Shown piece after piece: positions 22,174 through 33,088 of a stretch of DNA of 64,000 nt. Origin of the DNA: Clonostachys chloroleuca (taxonomy: Eukaryota; Ascomycota; Sordariomycetes; Hypocreales; Bionectriaceae); assembly GCA_037952775.1 (NCBI GenBank), contig JBANAY010000003.1:1054001-1118000 (forward strand), written 5' to 3'. Every line of letters starts with the position of its first letter. The first letter of the stretch is position 1. Both the position numbers and the translations under genes were made by a program. Below the pieces are notes generated by a model. It saw only the letters and a program-made list of their open reading frames with translations. It did no database searches and was not told where the DNA came from.

Positions 22174-23401
22174 TTTAGGTAGCAAGATTGTGATGTGAGG
22201 AGATAGGTGAGTTGTTATTGGTTATTGCGGTGAGCTTGGGATTGAGCGTTGTTTGCCGGTAGATTGATTGAATGGTGATATTGTTAAAGCTTTTATTTCG
22301 GCCATTATGCAGACGGTAATGGCGTGTTATATAGTTGACGATATTGATATACAATTGACTGGTGTTTGTTCGCACCTTTGATAATCAGCCTCTAATCACC
22401 TGGTGGAGGTCCGATCTACGATTTGGTTGGACATGTCGCTGGCCGGATTGGACAAACTAACCGGTTAAAATGGGGCTCGCTGGCCGAAATTGACCGCCGC
22501 GAGCCGAAAAGCGAGTTTGTCAGCAGCGAGCAACAAAGTCATGTCTCAGGGACTTGTGATTGACCCGGTTGACGTCAGGAATCCTCGCACAACAACTTGA
22601 CAGAACACCTACATGTAGAGACTGGATCTCCAATACATTTCTGTGTTGCGTGGACAGTCTCTGCTCAAAGCTGGGATGGGATGTATGTGTTTTGATCGCT
22701 GACTGGTATACAGGCATCGTCACGGTGGGTAACCAACGATTAGTGAGCAGACTGAATGTCTCGGATTTTCGAAGACGAGCCGAAGTTGGGATTAGTCAAC
22801 TCAGCCATATGTTTGCCTACCCTATAGTCAAAGTATTGATCCTTCAATCAGCTCCAACAAAGAAATTCGAATGACCCTCTTCGAATATGCTTACGGCTTG
22901 GAATTTCTTCATCTGGTTTATCTTGTTTGATTGACCTCCAAATGCCTAGATTCTTATCCGGCCAAGACAACATTGTAGCATTATCAGCAACAAACGGAGC
23001 AGCAATTGACTCGGAAGCAGTCCTCGATTCGCTAGCAAGCCGCATGTGTATGGTCATTGTAGCTACTCCCCTAGCATTGACAACTTCTCCAGCCTTCGAG
23101 ATCCAAATTTGAGATCGACGACGTTAAAAACGATCTCAATTTCTTGGCCTCCATCACGCAGGTCGAGACAACATCAAATAACATGAAGTTGAATGGTCTA
23201 GCTATCTAAACGCGCCTTGCTCTAGATTCCAGTGTTGAAGCTAACCCGCCGTGTGAAGGGTCCAAAAATATCTCCTGGAATAGAAAATGAACCTCTTGAA
23301 AAGAAGCTGTACAATGCCTCCACGGAGAGATGAAAATACACGCTAACAATAAAACCCACCACGTTACGCATTTTTGCGTCTATTTTTTCCGTATCTATTG
23401 T
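22174..23401. other. Intergenic with promoter direct repeat; possible short relic
   Basis: About 1.2 kb. The motif TCGCTGGCCGgAttGGAC at 22436-22453 recurs as TCGCTGGCCGAAATTGAC at 22477-22494, about 265-320 nt upstream of the NmrA-like ATG. Short ORFs around 22927-23112 lack recognisable features and are not called. Confidence 0.4.
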
Positions 23402-24568
23402 TTAATCCGTTGAACACCATTCCTGGCACTTCTCCAGCCCTTGCCCATAAACAAGCAACAAACGACTAAACTCATCGAAATCAGACGGTTTACCATCTTC
23501 CATTAGGTGCACAATGTCGGCACAACTGAGCCGAAACCTCATTTGCTTGGCATCCTGCATACCCGCCATCCATGCCTTGGGTGAGGCTGCATCCCACAGG
23601 CCCTTGGTTCCGGTGAAACATATGCTTCCCGGACAAGGGGAATGCCCCTGTTTTAGAATCGAAAAGGCCGCCTCCATCAGTCCTGCTATGATCCAAGTCC
23701 GGCGGATCGACTCAGAGAAAATCCACGCCCGCCACAGAGAGGCGGGTGTGCCGTCGCAATCAAGATCGCTCGTGGTTGAGAATGGATGCAGTTGGTCCAT
23801 TCTTCGACTGGTCCCAGCCTCCAAATCGGCCTTGGTCTTTTCCATGAGAGTATTGGCCCATTGGATCAGAGTCGCTGTGGTTGACTCAGCCTCGGCCCGG
23901 GATCTGATATCTCCGTCGAAGAGTCGGATAAGCTGAAAGATCAAGAGAGCTTGTGTTCGGCTCAGATGGCTTCGGATGTCACACGCCCCGCCGCTGAAGC
24001 CTTCGCACATGGTTTGGTCCTGGATAATCAGCTTCGTGTAGCTTCTCACGATTTGAAGAGCGATGTATTTATTGGAGTTGGTCGAGTGTTGATAAGCCTG
24101 GAAGGCAGCATATGCATGCTGTAGGCTCTCCGGCATGTCGCTGCCATAAAGCTGGGAGTGGATAAAGTTGGAATGCTGTCCCAACGTCCATTGACTCACC
24201 CATGCTCTCAATCTGTCGATAAAGTACCTCAGACCAGAGTCGGGATATGCAATGGACACTGAGAGATTACCATGCTCTCGCTGAATGTCCCAAGACGATG
24301 GGGCAAGGAACCAAAGGTTCACGGGCGGATAAGGAGTCCCCAGTCTCTGGGCATGTATTGACAAAGGCGAGTTCTCTTGTGAGAGACTACCTATTGACGA
24401 TGGAGTGTCTGTGTGCGGATTCCCGCTGGAGGCGGACGCATCAGAGGCGGCTACAATGCGGACCAGGGGATATTCGCAGCGGAGCCCCTTTCCGTGACAT
24501 CGGCGACAGGCGGGCAGCTGCTTACTGCATCTTCGCTTCGACTTGCTACACGCCACACAAGCGTGCAT
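23402..24568 (-). CDS. Zn2Cys6 transcription factor (short type)
   Basis: Single exon, 388 aa, intact. The zinc cluster begins four residues from the start: CVACSKSKRRC then SKQLPACRRCHGKGLRC, with spacing C-x2-C-x6-C-x5-C-x2-C-x6-C. The remainder is helical with a WRAWIFSESIRRTWII segment around residue 290, as seen in the short AflR/DUF-type cluster regulators. The usual long Fungal_trans domain is absent. Possibly the regulator of the SDR 520 bp away (divergent). Confidence 0.85.
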   Translation of the reverse strand: MHACVACSKSKRRCSKQLPACRRCHGKGLRCEYPLVRIVAASDASASSGNPHTDTPSSIGSLSQENSPLSIHAQRLGTPYPPVNLWFLAPSSWDIQREHGNLSVSIAYPDSGLRYFIDRLRAWVSQWTLGQHSNFIHSQLYGSDMPESLQHAYAAFQAYQHSTNSNKYIALQIVRSYTKLIIQDQTMCEGFSGGACDIRSHLSRTQALLIFQLIRLFDGDIRSRAEAESTTATLIQWANTLMEKTKADLEAGTSRRMDQLHPFSTTSDLDCDGTPASLWRAWIFSESIRRTWIIAGLMEAAFSILKQGHSPCPGSICFTGTKGLWDAASPKAWMAGMQDAKQMRFRLSCADIVHLMEDGKPSDFDEFSRLLLVYGQGLEKCQEWCSTD

Positions 24569-25086
24569 TCTTCACGGTTACCTGGCGGGTGGTTTGCGCA
24601 GGCGGAGAGGCACATGCGGTCCTGCTCGAGGCAACGGCTTGAACATTAAGTACGATAATGGGGCGGCGGAGGCGGATGTCGCGGGCTTTCTCCGCCGGCT
24701 TGATTTGAAATCATCCACCATGAGTCCATGCTACCATCTTTTCATGTCACTTTGTGCACGCTATTGGCCAAGCCACCATCAGCCCCAGAGTAAGCCCTCG
24801 CTTTGCAGACACAAAGGCTGCGGATACACCCGCAGCGCTCATGTGGTAGAACCGCGTTTTGATTTCGAATATACTGCGGAAACTGCCCGCAAGACAAAGA
24901 ATTTGCTAAGGTTGCAACAGATGTTATTACAAATTGGCAGTGTAAATACAGCATAGCTGAGGATGGAAGAAATATAAAAACGATGCGTGTTGACTGGTTT
25001 GCGGACCGATTTGATGCAGTCTCTACACAGAAAGCACCTGACTTACACCTTCCAATTCAATTTCAAAACAGCCCAATACCGCAATC
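24569..25086. promoter_or_regulatory. Divergent promoter, Zn2Cys6 / SDR
   Basis: 518 bp between divergent genes. The segment 24655-24710 is rich in GGCGG/CCGCC triplets of the kind bound by Zn2Cys6 proteins. No exact repeat recognised. Confidence 0.35.
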
Positions 25087-26140
25087 ATGAGCTTGCCATT
25101 TCTCAAGAAGTACCACAAGGAGCCATATCCTGCCATACATCCAACCCGTCCGGAGCTGAGCCAGAAGGGCAAGACCGTACTGGTAGCTGGAGGCAGCACT
25201 GGAATTGGATACGCCATCGCTGAAGCTTTCATCACTGCCCAGGCGGATCGAGTCATTGTCACGGGCCGCCGGGCTGGAGTGCTTGAAGAATCTGTTGCTC
25301 AACTCAAAAAGGACACCCAGAAGTCCAGCCCAGCGACCATCGTTGAAGCCAGGGTGGTTGACGTTGCGAATCTCGAGGAGTCGAAACAGCTCTGGACCCA
25401 GCTGGAATCCGACGGGGTCTACGTAGACACCCTAGTGCTCAACGCGGCCAGCTTTGGTCAAAAGAAGCCGATCCTTGAGACCGAATTTGACGATGTCTGG
25501 AACGACTTTGTGGTTAATGTGCGAGCACCTCTTGACTTCACGCAGCGCTTCTACAAACAAACAACTGGAAAGGGGCAAAAGGTGTGTATGCGTAATTTGA
25601 TATCTTCCAAGTCCAAGTATAACCTGAACTTGTTTTACTTACTCATCTGATCACGGATTCAGTACCTGGTTAATGTGTCCACCATTGCTGCTTACATGTG
25701 GGCATTGGCCGCGGACCGCCCGACCTACGGCTTGACCAAGAGTGCCGGCACCCTCCTTGTCCAGCAGATTGCCAAGGACATCAGCGCGGACGAGATCCAG
25801 ATAGTCAGCTTCCATCCAGGTGCCGTGAAAACCGAAGCCGCCGCAAGGGATGGCATGGCAGACCTACCGATCAAATGGGACGATGGTATGTTACGCTGCC
25901 TTAACAATATGGCTTGCGGTTGGCTGACAACATCACCGAACAGCAAACCTCGCAGGCCACACGGCCGTCTGGGCGGCTACCCCCGAGGCCAAATTCCTGC
26001 ACGGCCGCTTCTTCTGGGCCAATTGGGATGTGGATGAGATCAAGCATGGGGAGGCGGGAAAGCAGATTGCGGAAGATAAGAATTTCCTCAAGGTCGGCAT
26101 GGAAGGTCTCGCGGAGAAGAACGGCGGAGCCATCTTCTAA
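25087..26140 (+). CDS. Short-chain dehydrogenase/reductase
   Basis: Exons 25087..25581, 25663..25885 and 25944..26140, 304 aa, intact. Rossmann motif is VAGGSTGIGYAIAE, followed by the TGRR basic cluster expected for NADP preference. NAASFG is the NNAG-equivalent. The catalytic set is Ser in NVSTIAAY with YGLTK further on, and PGAVKTEAAA follows the active site. The C-terminal exon carries AKFLHGRFFWANWDVDE, common in fungal classical SDRs of about 300 aa. Substrate unknown. It lies between two Zn2Cys6 genes. Confidence 0.9.
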
Positions 26141-26449
26141 GCTACTATTCACCAGCTCTACCTCTAGTTATGGAACAATAGATGTCATATTCCTATAATA
26201 GATGCCCGACGTACTAAAAGTCTGAAAAAGAAGGCGAGTGTTCTTGCATTTTATCAATTTGGTTCGGAATTGATAAGCTCTGTCATTCCATTTTCTAAGA
26301 TTATCAATTGAACAAAAGAAGCCTCACAAAAAAATTCTTTCGGTTCAGAATAACTTCCATGATTAGATGGTTCTATGGTTACGGTATTGCTAATCAAATT
26401 CTATGTGCTGTGGTCATGAATAACATGTCATCAAAGCTTCCAATCTCCA
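26141..26449. other. Convergent intergenic region
   Basis: 309 bp, AT-rich, between the 3' ends of the SDR and the next regulator. Nothing recognised. Confidence 0.4.
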
Positions 26450-28029
26450 TTATCCGCTTGAGATAATCGTGCGAGCCTCGTGCTTGACAATTGACAAGTG
26501 TAAGGGCAAGGACATCCAGATAAGCTTCCCGAGAGATTCCATATTTTCACACCATCTCATGATAGCAAATTGCTTGTCTTGCTCGTCATGAGAACTCTCC
26601 GGTGATATTAACCACTCCCTCTCGCCAGTCGACACTACCAGGTCTTGAATTTTGAGAAATGGGTATTTGCCCTCGTTATCGATGAGAGAATCGTAGGAGT
26701 CCATCCAGGCTCTCGTACTGCGCGCTTCCCATAAATCACGACCACAAGGGAGCGTTGACTTTTGGAACGTCTCGCTTGCCCTACAACTACTTCCGCCCGG
26801 TCCTATCATGCCCTCAATCAAAAAGTCAACAACGCTTAGAACTAAGGCAGTCCTATACATGCCGAGTTAGTGGGGAAGTAGTGGCGGAGTGGGTGTGTTT
26901 GTCAAGACGACTTGCCTTCGAATGCTCTCTCTCCAGATCCAATCCGCCCTTCTAGGTCGCTCGTTTTCCGGCTCAGAGCGCCATGAGTGATACCGAACGA
27001 GTTGCCCCACGAGTCCCTGATCAAAGGTCAACATTGCCCACGTCTTTCAATTAGGTGTGCAGGTGCTGACAGTCACTATTCTCACGAGATATAAACCTCC
27101 AGTTTTTTCGACAGACGCTGGATCCTCAGCTTGTAAGAGTAAGAGGATCACCACCGACTGTAGGCCCTCAAGCTGCTGCTGACTAGTAAAAGACGCGTAC
27201 TGCTCAATGATCAGCTCCATTATCCATTCTCAGGCCCTAAACCAATAGGAAATTGAAGTTAATGAGAACTCACCTGTTGTACAATCCGTTCCCCTTCATC
27301 GTGTATCGTTTTCCACACAAATTCCGAATTCTTCGAACTCTTCGAGTAAAACATCTGCACCAAGCTTACACATATCGACAGCTCCGTGGAAAAGCACACG
27401 TGTCGCCCGCTGACACGACAGGCGGGGGCCAGCTCCTCGTCCAAATAGCACCGCGGATGTATGAATGGGGGTAGCTTGTCTCCCTCTATGAGCATCCGCG
27501 GGTAGCTCTTGAGCTGGCCGAGGACAACCGATGCCAGTACATCCTGGCCACCTATCCTACGCCGGGAGTAGGCCTTGCCCAGCAAAGAACTGTCCGACGC
27601 GGTCATGAGCTGCATGTTCTTTTGCTTCCGAGCATTGTCGGCCTGCTCAAGCAGCCAGAGATCCTCGTTGACGTTCTGCTCGACCTCCTTTATGATGGCC
27701 AGAGGTATGCTACTGGGCGGGCTGGACTCGTTAAGCTCACCGTGCAGCACGCCAGTTGTCGAGGTCCACGCCGGCGGAGGAGATGGGTCTCCAGTCGGGA
27801 ATATGTCGCCAGGGGAAATGTCATCGATGGGGCCCAAATGGAACCTATTCGGAGCCTGCAGACGCTGTGCAGGGCGAGGGCTTGCCTGAGGGTAAGGGGC
27901 GAGACGTTCGGACTCGTAGACGCACCGCACATTCTTGTCGAGGCAACGGGAGCAGGTCGGGAGGACCTGGTTGCAGCGCGTCTTAGCTTCCCTGCACCGC
28001 ACGCACGACTTTTTACGGGAGAGGGGCAT
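26450..28029 (-). CDS. Zn2Cys6 transcription factor with uncertain exon 2 start
   Basis: Proposed exons, complement(26450..26852, 26916..27016, 27086..27236, 27274..28029). The zinc cluster starts at residue 9: CVRCREAKTRC, NQVLPTCSRCLDKNVRC. Later parts fit a short fungal regulatory domain (ADWIWRESIRR joined to TALVLSVVDFLIEG). The last intron (26853-26915) uses a GC donor, AAG|GCAAGT, with acceptor ATAG. Exon 1 ends CAG|GTGAGT in phase 0, but the natural acceptor TTTAG at 27237 gives a stop in every frame. Either two bases are missing near 27225-27232, or a later acceptor (GAG|CTGATC) is used and the gene is intact. An in-frame extension upstream to 28311 exists, but MPLSRKK at 28029 is the usual kind of start. 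Confidence 0.7.
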
Positions 28030-28507
28030 TGTTGGTCTGGCTTCAACTGGGGCGAGACTTTGGTTTGTTTGTAATAACAAGAAAACCGGCTCTCCGCGTC
28101 TGATCCGGAATCTGTCACAGCCAATTCCAAGCTGACGCCACCCAGATTCCGGATCTAAGCTGGATTGGGAATCAAAACTCCACTTGAACTCCGCGGGGAC
28201 ATTTGTAAGTTCTAAGTCAGTGACATCGAAAGTCAGTCGTACTTTGTCCAGTTGGCTTCTTAGTTGCAATCCGGAATTCCGTTTGAGTAGAATATTCCAA
28301 TAGACCAGCAATTTTGATTAGAAGATTCCAGTGGACCACCGAGTTTGATTAGAGCCCCGTAGTTAGCCATGATGAAGTACTTAAAGCTCTTGGAAAATAG
28401 CGTTTGTCGAGGAATCTACTCAACAGCAATACCAACAGACAGCAGTTCAGACAATACCTTATAAATTCACCCAAGATCTCCCTCAAGAACTCACTCCGGG
28501 ACTCAAG
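28030..28507. promoter_or_regulatory. Divergent promoter, Zn2Cys6 / MDR
   Basis: 478 bp between divergent genes. It contains an imperfect tandem duplication of about 29 nt, 28294-28322 and 28325-28353, both starting ATTCCA and ending TTTGATTAGA. The purine/pyrimidine-rich leader before the MDR ATG looks like a normal fungal 5' UTR. Confidence 0.45.
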
Positions 28508-29622
28508 ATGCGTTCTCTCGCTACTCAAAAATTTGGCAAACCAGAAAACTACGAGATCCTCGATCTCCCTCAACCAGAGATCACGCGCCCAGATGAAATC
28601 TTGATCAAAGTCTACGCATCATCTATTAATCCAGTTGATGTCAAACTAGCCACTGGAATGGGCAAGAATCTCCTTCCCTGCCCGTATGTCTTTAATTAAT
28701 TCATTCTGATAATTGGTCCCAACTAACAATACCTCATACTAGACTTCCTTTCAAACTTGGATACGATGTCTCTGGAACCGTAGTAGCTGTCGGCAAAGAT
28801 GTCCCCTCAACTCTCCAACCTGGCACTGAGGTCTACAGCCGTGTCAAGGAGGAATACCGGGGCACGGCGTCCGAGTTTGCGATATCTACAGTGGATGCCA
28901 CCTCCCCCAAGCCCAAATCCCTGACCCATATCGAAGCGGCATCAATACCCCTTGCTTCGTTGACGGCCCTACAGGTCCTTGACAGAGCGGACAAGCAATT
29001 AGTCGGGGGGCTCAAGGGGAAAACCGTCTTCATCCCGGCAGGTCTGTCAGGAGTAGGCAGCACAGCAATTCAGCTGGCCAAGCGGGTCTTCCAAGCAGGA
29101 CAAGTCATTACCACCCTCTCAACTAGCAAGATTGCTGAGGCAGATGGCCTCCTTGGCGCAGATGCGATCGATGTTGCTATCGACTACACAAAAGACAACT
29201 ATGCCACAAAAATCGAGGCAGGTTCATTAGATTTTATGTTTGACATCACCAATCAATCAATGGGAAGTCTTCACCTGATGAAGAAAGGGGGCTTGATTCT
29301 TACCATTGCTGGAGCTCCTTTTGGCGAGATGCTCAAGGTCATGACGAGTCTGCCTACAGTAGTCAGATATGGCCTGACAGCCTTTGGATCCTGGCGCCAG
29401 TTCAGGGCAGGCAGATACAATGTCGGCTTCGACTACATCCCCATGCACCCGAGTGCAGAAGACCTCGCGAGGTTGGGGCAGTGGGTGGATCAAGGAAAGC
29501 TCAGAACGGTGGTCGGTAGGGTAGCAAAGTTGAGAGACGTGGATGCGGTTCTGCAAGGATGCCAGGAGGTGTTCAGTGGCAAGGGAGGAATCGGCAAGTT
29601 TGTTATTGAGATGGAACAGTAA
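28508..29622 (+). CDS. MDR-family quinone oxidoreductase / alcohol dehydrogenase-like
   Basis: Exons 28508..28683 and 28743..29622 (intron GTATGT...CTAG), 351 aa, intact. The N-terminal GroES-like part contains ASSINPVDVKLATG and GYDVSGTVVAVG. The cofactor-binding motif is AGLSGVGSTAIQLAK, replacing the usual AxxGGVG. No structural or catalytic zinc cysteines are seen, so this is the zinc-free quinone-reductase branch (RTN4IP1/enoyl-reductase-like). Expected reaction: NADPH-dependent reduction of a quinone or alpha,beta-unsaturated carbonyl. Divergent from the adjacent Zn2Cys6 regulator. Confidence 0.9.
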
Positions 29623-30052
29623 TCTATTCGCTCAAACGGTGCGGTCTCCTTACAATGCGGTACTCATTTTGGTTTACGCTCATAGACAGCTACTTCACAT
29701 ATACTTTCATTTATACCTTTTTTTTTATCTTTGGATGACAAGTTTCCAGTCAAAACACAAATGATGGGATACAAATAATCGCTAATGTTCGGCCTGTATC
29801 TTACTCTCATAAATGTTATGGATCACATTCGAGCTTGGTCAAATATTTGATGCTCTTCGTCCGCCCCGCCCCCTATTATATACAATTGCTCTAAAGTAAG
29901 AAAGAAAATTACTGAATTTTTCATATCTATGCCTATTATGATAGCTTCATTGTGGATTGCAGGTGGATCAAGTAGCGCAAGAGGTTCTGGAGTGGCGCCA
30001 TCAGCTTTCTAGACAATGATACCCCAACTGAACCTTCATCGTAGACAACATG
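29623..30052. other. Convergent intergenic region
   Basis: 430 bp, AT-rich, between the 3' ends of the MDR and ankyrin-protease genes. Nothing recognised. Confidence 0.4.
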
Positions 30053-32722
30053 CTACCCTTTCATGGATTTAAAAGGCCATGCAATGAGGTTCAGAGCCTG
30101 GAGCGGATCATCCCCAATCCCATGATTATCCTCCCACATCAAGTCGGGCGAGAGAATCTTGACACCATTCCGATCACGGCAAAGATGCGTCAAGAGTTTT
30201 CGCATGCCCCTGGTCCGTCGTATCTCGAACTCATGAACACGGCCAAGCCATGTCTCCTTGGTTTGCGGATCCCATACATTCGTCATATTGAGAAACCCAA
30301 GGATAATTGCGGCCATACCCACAGCAATGGGAGTTGACACCGAGGTCCCGCTCATCTTACGAAAGCCGCCTCCCAGGTTGGTTGGCCACTGGCTCCAGAC
30401 TTCTTCCCCAGGTGCCACAAACATGGGGAAGTCCGGGCTCGGTTGAGGAGCAAATGGTGATAACTTTTGAAACTTGTCGCCGGAGGAAACACATATGGCG
30501 AGGTCTGGACTACGCGCCGGCCAGGCAATGGCATTATTGTTACCGTGGTTTGCGGCGGCGGCGAACACGATGATACCGTTCGCATTGACAGCATCGTCCA
30601 GAGCCCGGGTTAATTCATAAGACCCTAACTGCGAGAATCCCAATGAAAGGTTGATGATATCCACCTTCTGCTCTATCGCCCATCTTATTGCCTAGGAGGT
30701 CAAATCAGACAATCATTTTCCAACGCCGCAAGAAGTCCTGGGTCCAGGGTTGTTTACTTACCTCTTCCACGGGACGGCGAGACTTTCGCTTGGCTGCTTT
30801 TGAAGAGGCTTTTCTGGTTTGCTGGGCCTCGGAAATCTCCTTGCCGGTACTCACTTTAGCGATATACAGTTCTGCCCGGGGAGCAACAGCCATGATCAAC
30901 CCGGCAATGTGTGTTCCGTGGCCAAATTCATCAGTGACGTCGTTTTCCTCCCCAGGTTCGCCGACAAAATTCCGAACGGCAACAATTCTCTCGCGTTGGG
31001 TCTTCTCGGGGATGCCCTTTGCCCTCTTGCGTCCGATCTTAGTTCTCCTCCTTGCGGGCTTGGCGAAATCTTCGTGGCCGAGATCTACACCCGTATCTAA
31101 CACTGCGATCTTGACGGGGCCATTCCAGTGGAAGCCGGAATTTATCGTGGCTTCGTCATCATCAGGCGTCCATTGGATTCTGTTGTACCATGTTTCCTCC
31201 AGAGTTGCAAAGAAATTGTCAAGATATGCGTCTCTATCGGCTAGTTAGTATCACGAGCTTCGTGGCGGGTATGCATGTAAACTCACTTCTCCGGGGCCGA
31301 TGCCGAATCAGTTGTTATGCTTGCATCAGTCAGTGCAAACATTTCGCCTATTCATGTTAGTCCCTCGTTAATACTCTTCTAGATATGATGAGGCTTGCCT
31401 TGGACCTGCTTTACTTCTTCGCTTAAACTTGGGGACGGTGTCCTTCGCGGGCTCTTTGGGGGTTTCAGCATCCCCGTGTCCTTTGTGTCCGTTCTCCCCT
31501 GCCGCGTTTCCCCGCCAGCCTCCAAGTTCAAAGATTCCATTGCAATGTTCTGGTTTGGCGGGTTTGTCTTCTCCTGACCGGCTTGCGAAGGGGGGACAAA
31601 TCGGACTGCGAGCCGCAACGCCGTTTGGCGATGGCCATGTGTCCGAGCAAGCTGTAGGGCAGTCTCCCCTGCGTCATTGGTGATATCGCGATTTGCCCCC
31701 TTATCAAGCAGTAACTGGACTATTTCAGTCTTGTCAAACCTCGCTGCGAACATCAACGGCGTCCAGCCCTCGTTGTTCAGGCAGTCCACCTCTGCCCCGT
31801 GCTGCAAAAGCATCTGGACGCACTTCTCCAGCCCATGTCTTGCCGCCCTGTGAAGCGGGTGCCATCCTCGAGGGCTCGCTGCCTCTACCGCGTACGGGTC
31901 AGCGTGCAGCAGATATGCGACGGCCATTTCCAGGTTCTTGTCGATTGCCCAGTGGATGGCCTGACCTATGTGAGTTGGAACTTCTTCCTTCCTGGGATAT
32001 TCCTGGAGGAATACGTTGTGGTTACTCTTAGCCTTGGCACAGGAGAACACGTGGTCGAATCTTCTTCTCTCGGTTGTCGATAGGTTTTCAAGGAGTCTCT
32101 TGGCTGTGATCCCCTCTTTATTCCTCGTCGTCGCGGACGCCCCGTGGAACAGGAGAAGAGCAGCACACGGGATACTTCGAGCCCTGACGGCGAAATGCAG
32201 AGGCGTGTCGCCATTCGCAGACGCGGCGTTCGGATCAGCTCCGCTCAAGAGCAGCTTCAAGGTCGTCTGCGCCGACCACAGCTGCGCGGCCACATGGAGT
32301 GCCGTGATCTCTCCTCCGCCCTTCTCCCTCTCGTCGGGCGCCGTCTTCGCATGAACATCAGCCCCGTTCTTCAGCAGCGTGCTCACCACTTCGCGCCTGT
32401 TGTCGGCGGCGGCGAAGATCAATGCCGTCCACTTGAACGGGCTCCTTGAGTCCACTTGGGCGCCTTTGGCGAGCAGCTGCGCGACGATCTGGTGCAGTCC
32501 CAGCTGAGCCGCGTTCTGGATTGGAGTGCGATTTCTTTTGCGGCCGTCTTTGTCTCGTGCATCACGGCAGTCCTCGGGGTATAAATCGAGAAGCTCCCCT
32601 ACAATAGCGGAATTGTTCTTCAAAACAGCTCGATGTATGGCCGTCGCTCGGTCCTTGTTCCGCTTCTCAAGATCCAGGCCATTCTCCTTGAGGAATTTCT
32701 GGAGCTCGGCAGAAGCGGCCAT
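30053..32722 (-). CDS. Ankyrin-repeat subtilisin-like (S8) protease
   Basis: Four exons, complement(30053..30691, 30762..31233, 31287..31347, 31399..32722), 831 aa, intact. Residues 1-370 hold about nine ankyrin repeats (for example TPIQNAAQLGLHQIVAQLL, TALIFAAADNRREVV, HPLHRAARHGLEKCVQ, TPLMFAARFDKTEIV). A polar proline-rich linker spans about 370-460. The S8 domain follows: Asp in VLDTGVD (about 508), His in FGHGTHIAG (about 567), oxyanion Asn in AAANHGNN (about 667), Ser in MSGTSVSTP (about 736). There is no signal peptide, so it is probably cytosolic. Intron 1 uses a GC donor (CAAG|GCAAGC), needed to keep the frame. No NB-ARC or NACHT domain is seen. Its ATG lies 366 bp from the divergent gasdermin-like gene; HET-Q2 of Podospora is the known precedent for a subtilisin-like partner. 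Substrate assignment to the neighbour is inference. Confidence 0.88.
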
Positions 32723-33088
32723 TTCTTGATTTGTTTGTTTGCTTCTTCAAGGAGAGTGATGCCTCGTCGCGAATCTGTGGGTAGGAGGGGATTATTGTGA
32801 GCTTACATGCATCATGCATGATTAGTCGGCTCAGACTGTAGGGCTCATGACGCCATTGGACACATGCAAGAGCCCCCTCTCTCATCTAGCCAGTGATATG
32901 TCAGAATCGGTTTGGTCATTATCGAAAATCCCGGTTGGCAGCAGCTTACGCCCCCGCCGTGAGCGAATTCGTCCAAATACCCGACCCTAATTGAGATCTT
33001 GCTTGGCTTCAACCAAAATACCGGCAGCTGTTCCATCTCGTTCCCAAGACTTCGGGGTTCTGCTATCCGCCATCAACAAGAGGGAACG
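32723..33088. promoter_or_regulatory. Shared promoter of the protease-gasdermin pair
   Basis: 366 bp between the two divergent start codons, short enough for one bidirectional promoter. It contains a 15-nt inverted repeat (32806-32820, arms CATGCAT/ATGCATG around one C) and a CCCCT stress-type element at about 32873-32877. Co-expression of the two genes is inference. Confidence 0.5.

Noticed and set aside
28030..28311. In-frame N-terminal extension of the Zn2Cys6 gene at 28029
   Set aside because: Family members usually start a few residues before the zinc cluster, and the extension reads like promoter DNA that contains the 29-nt duplication.
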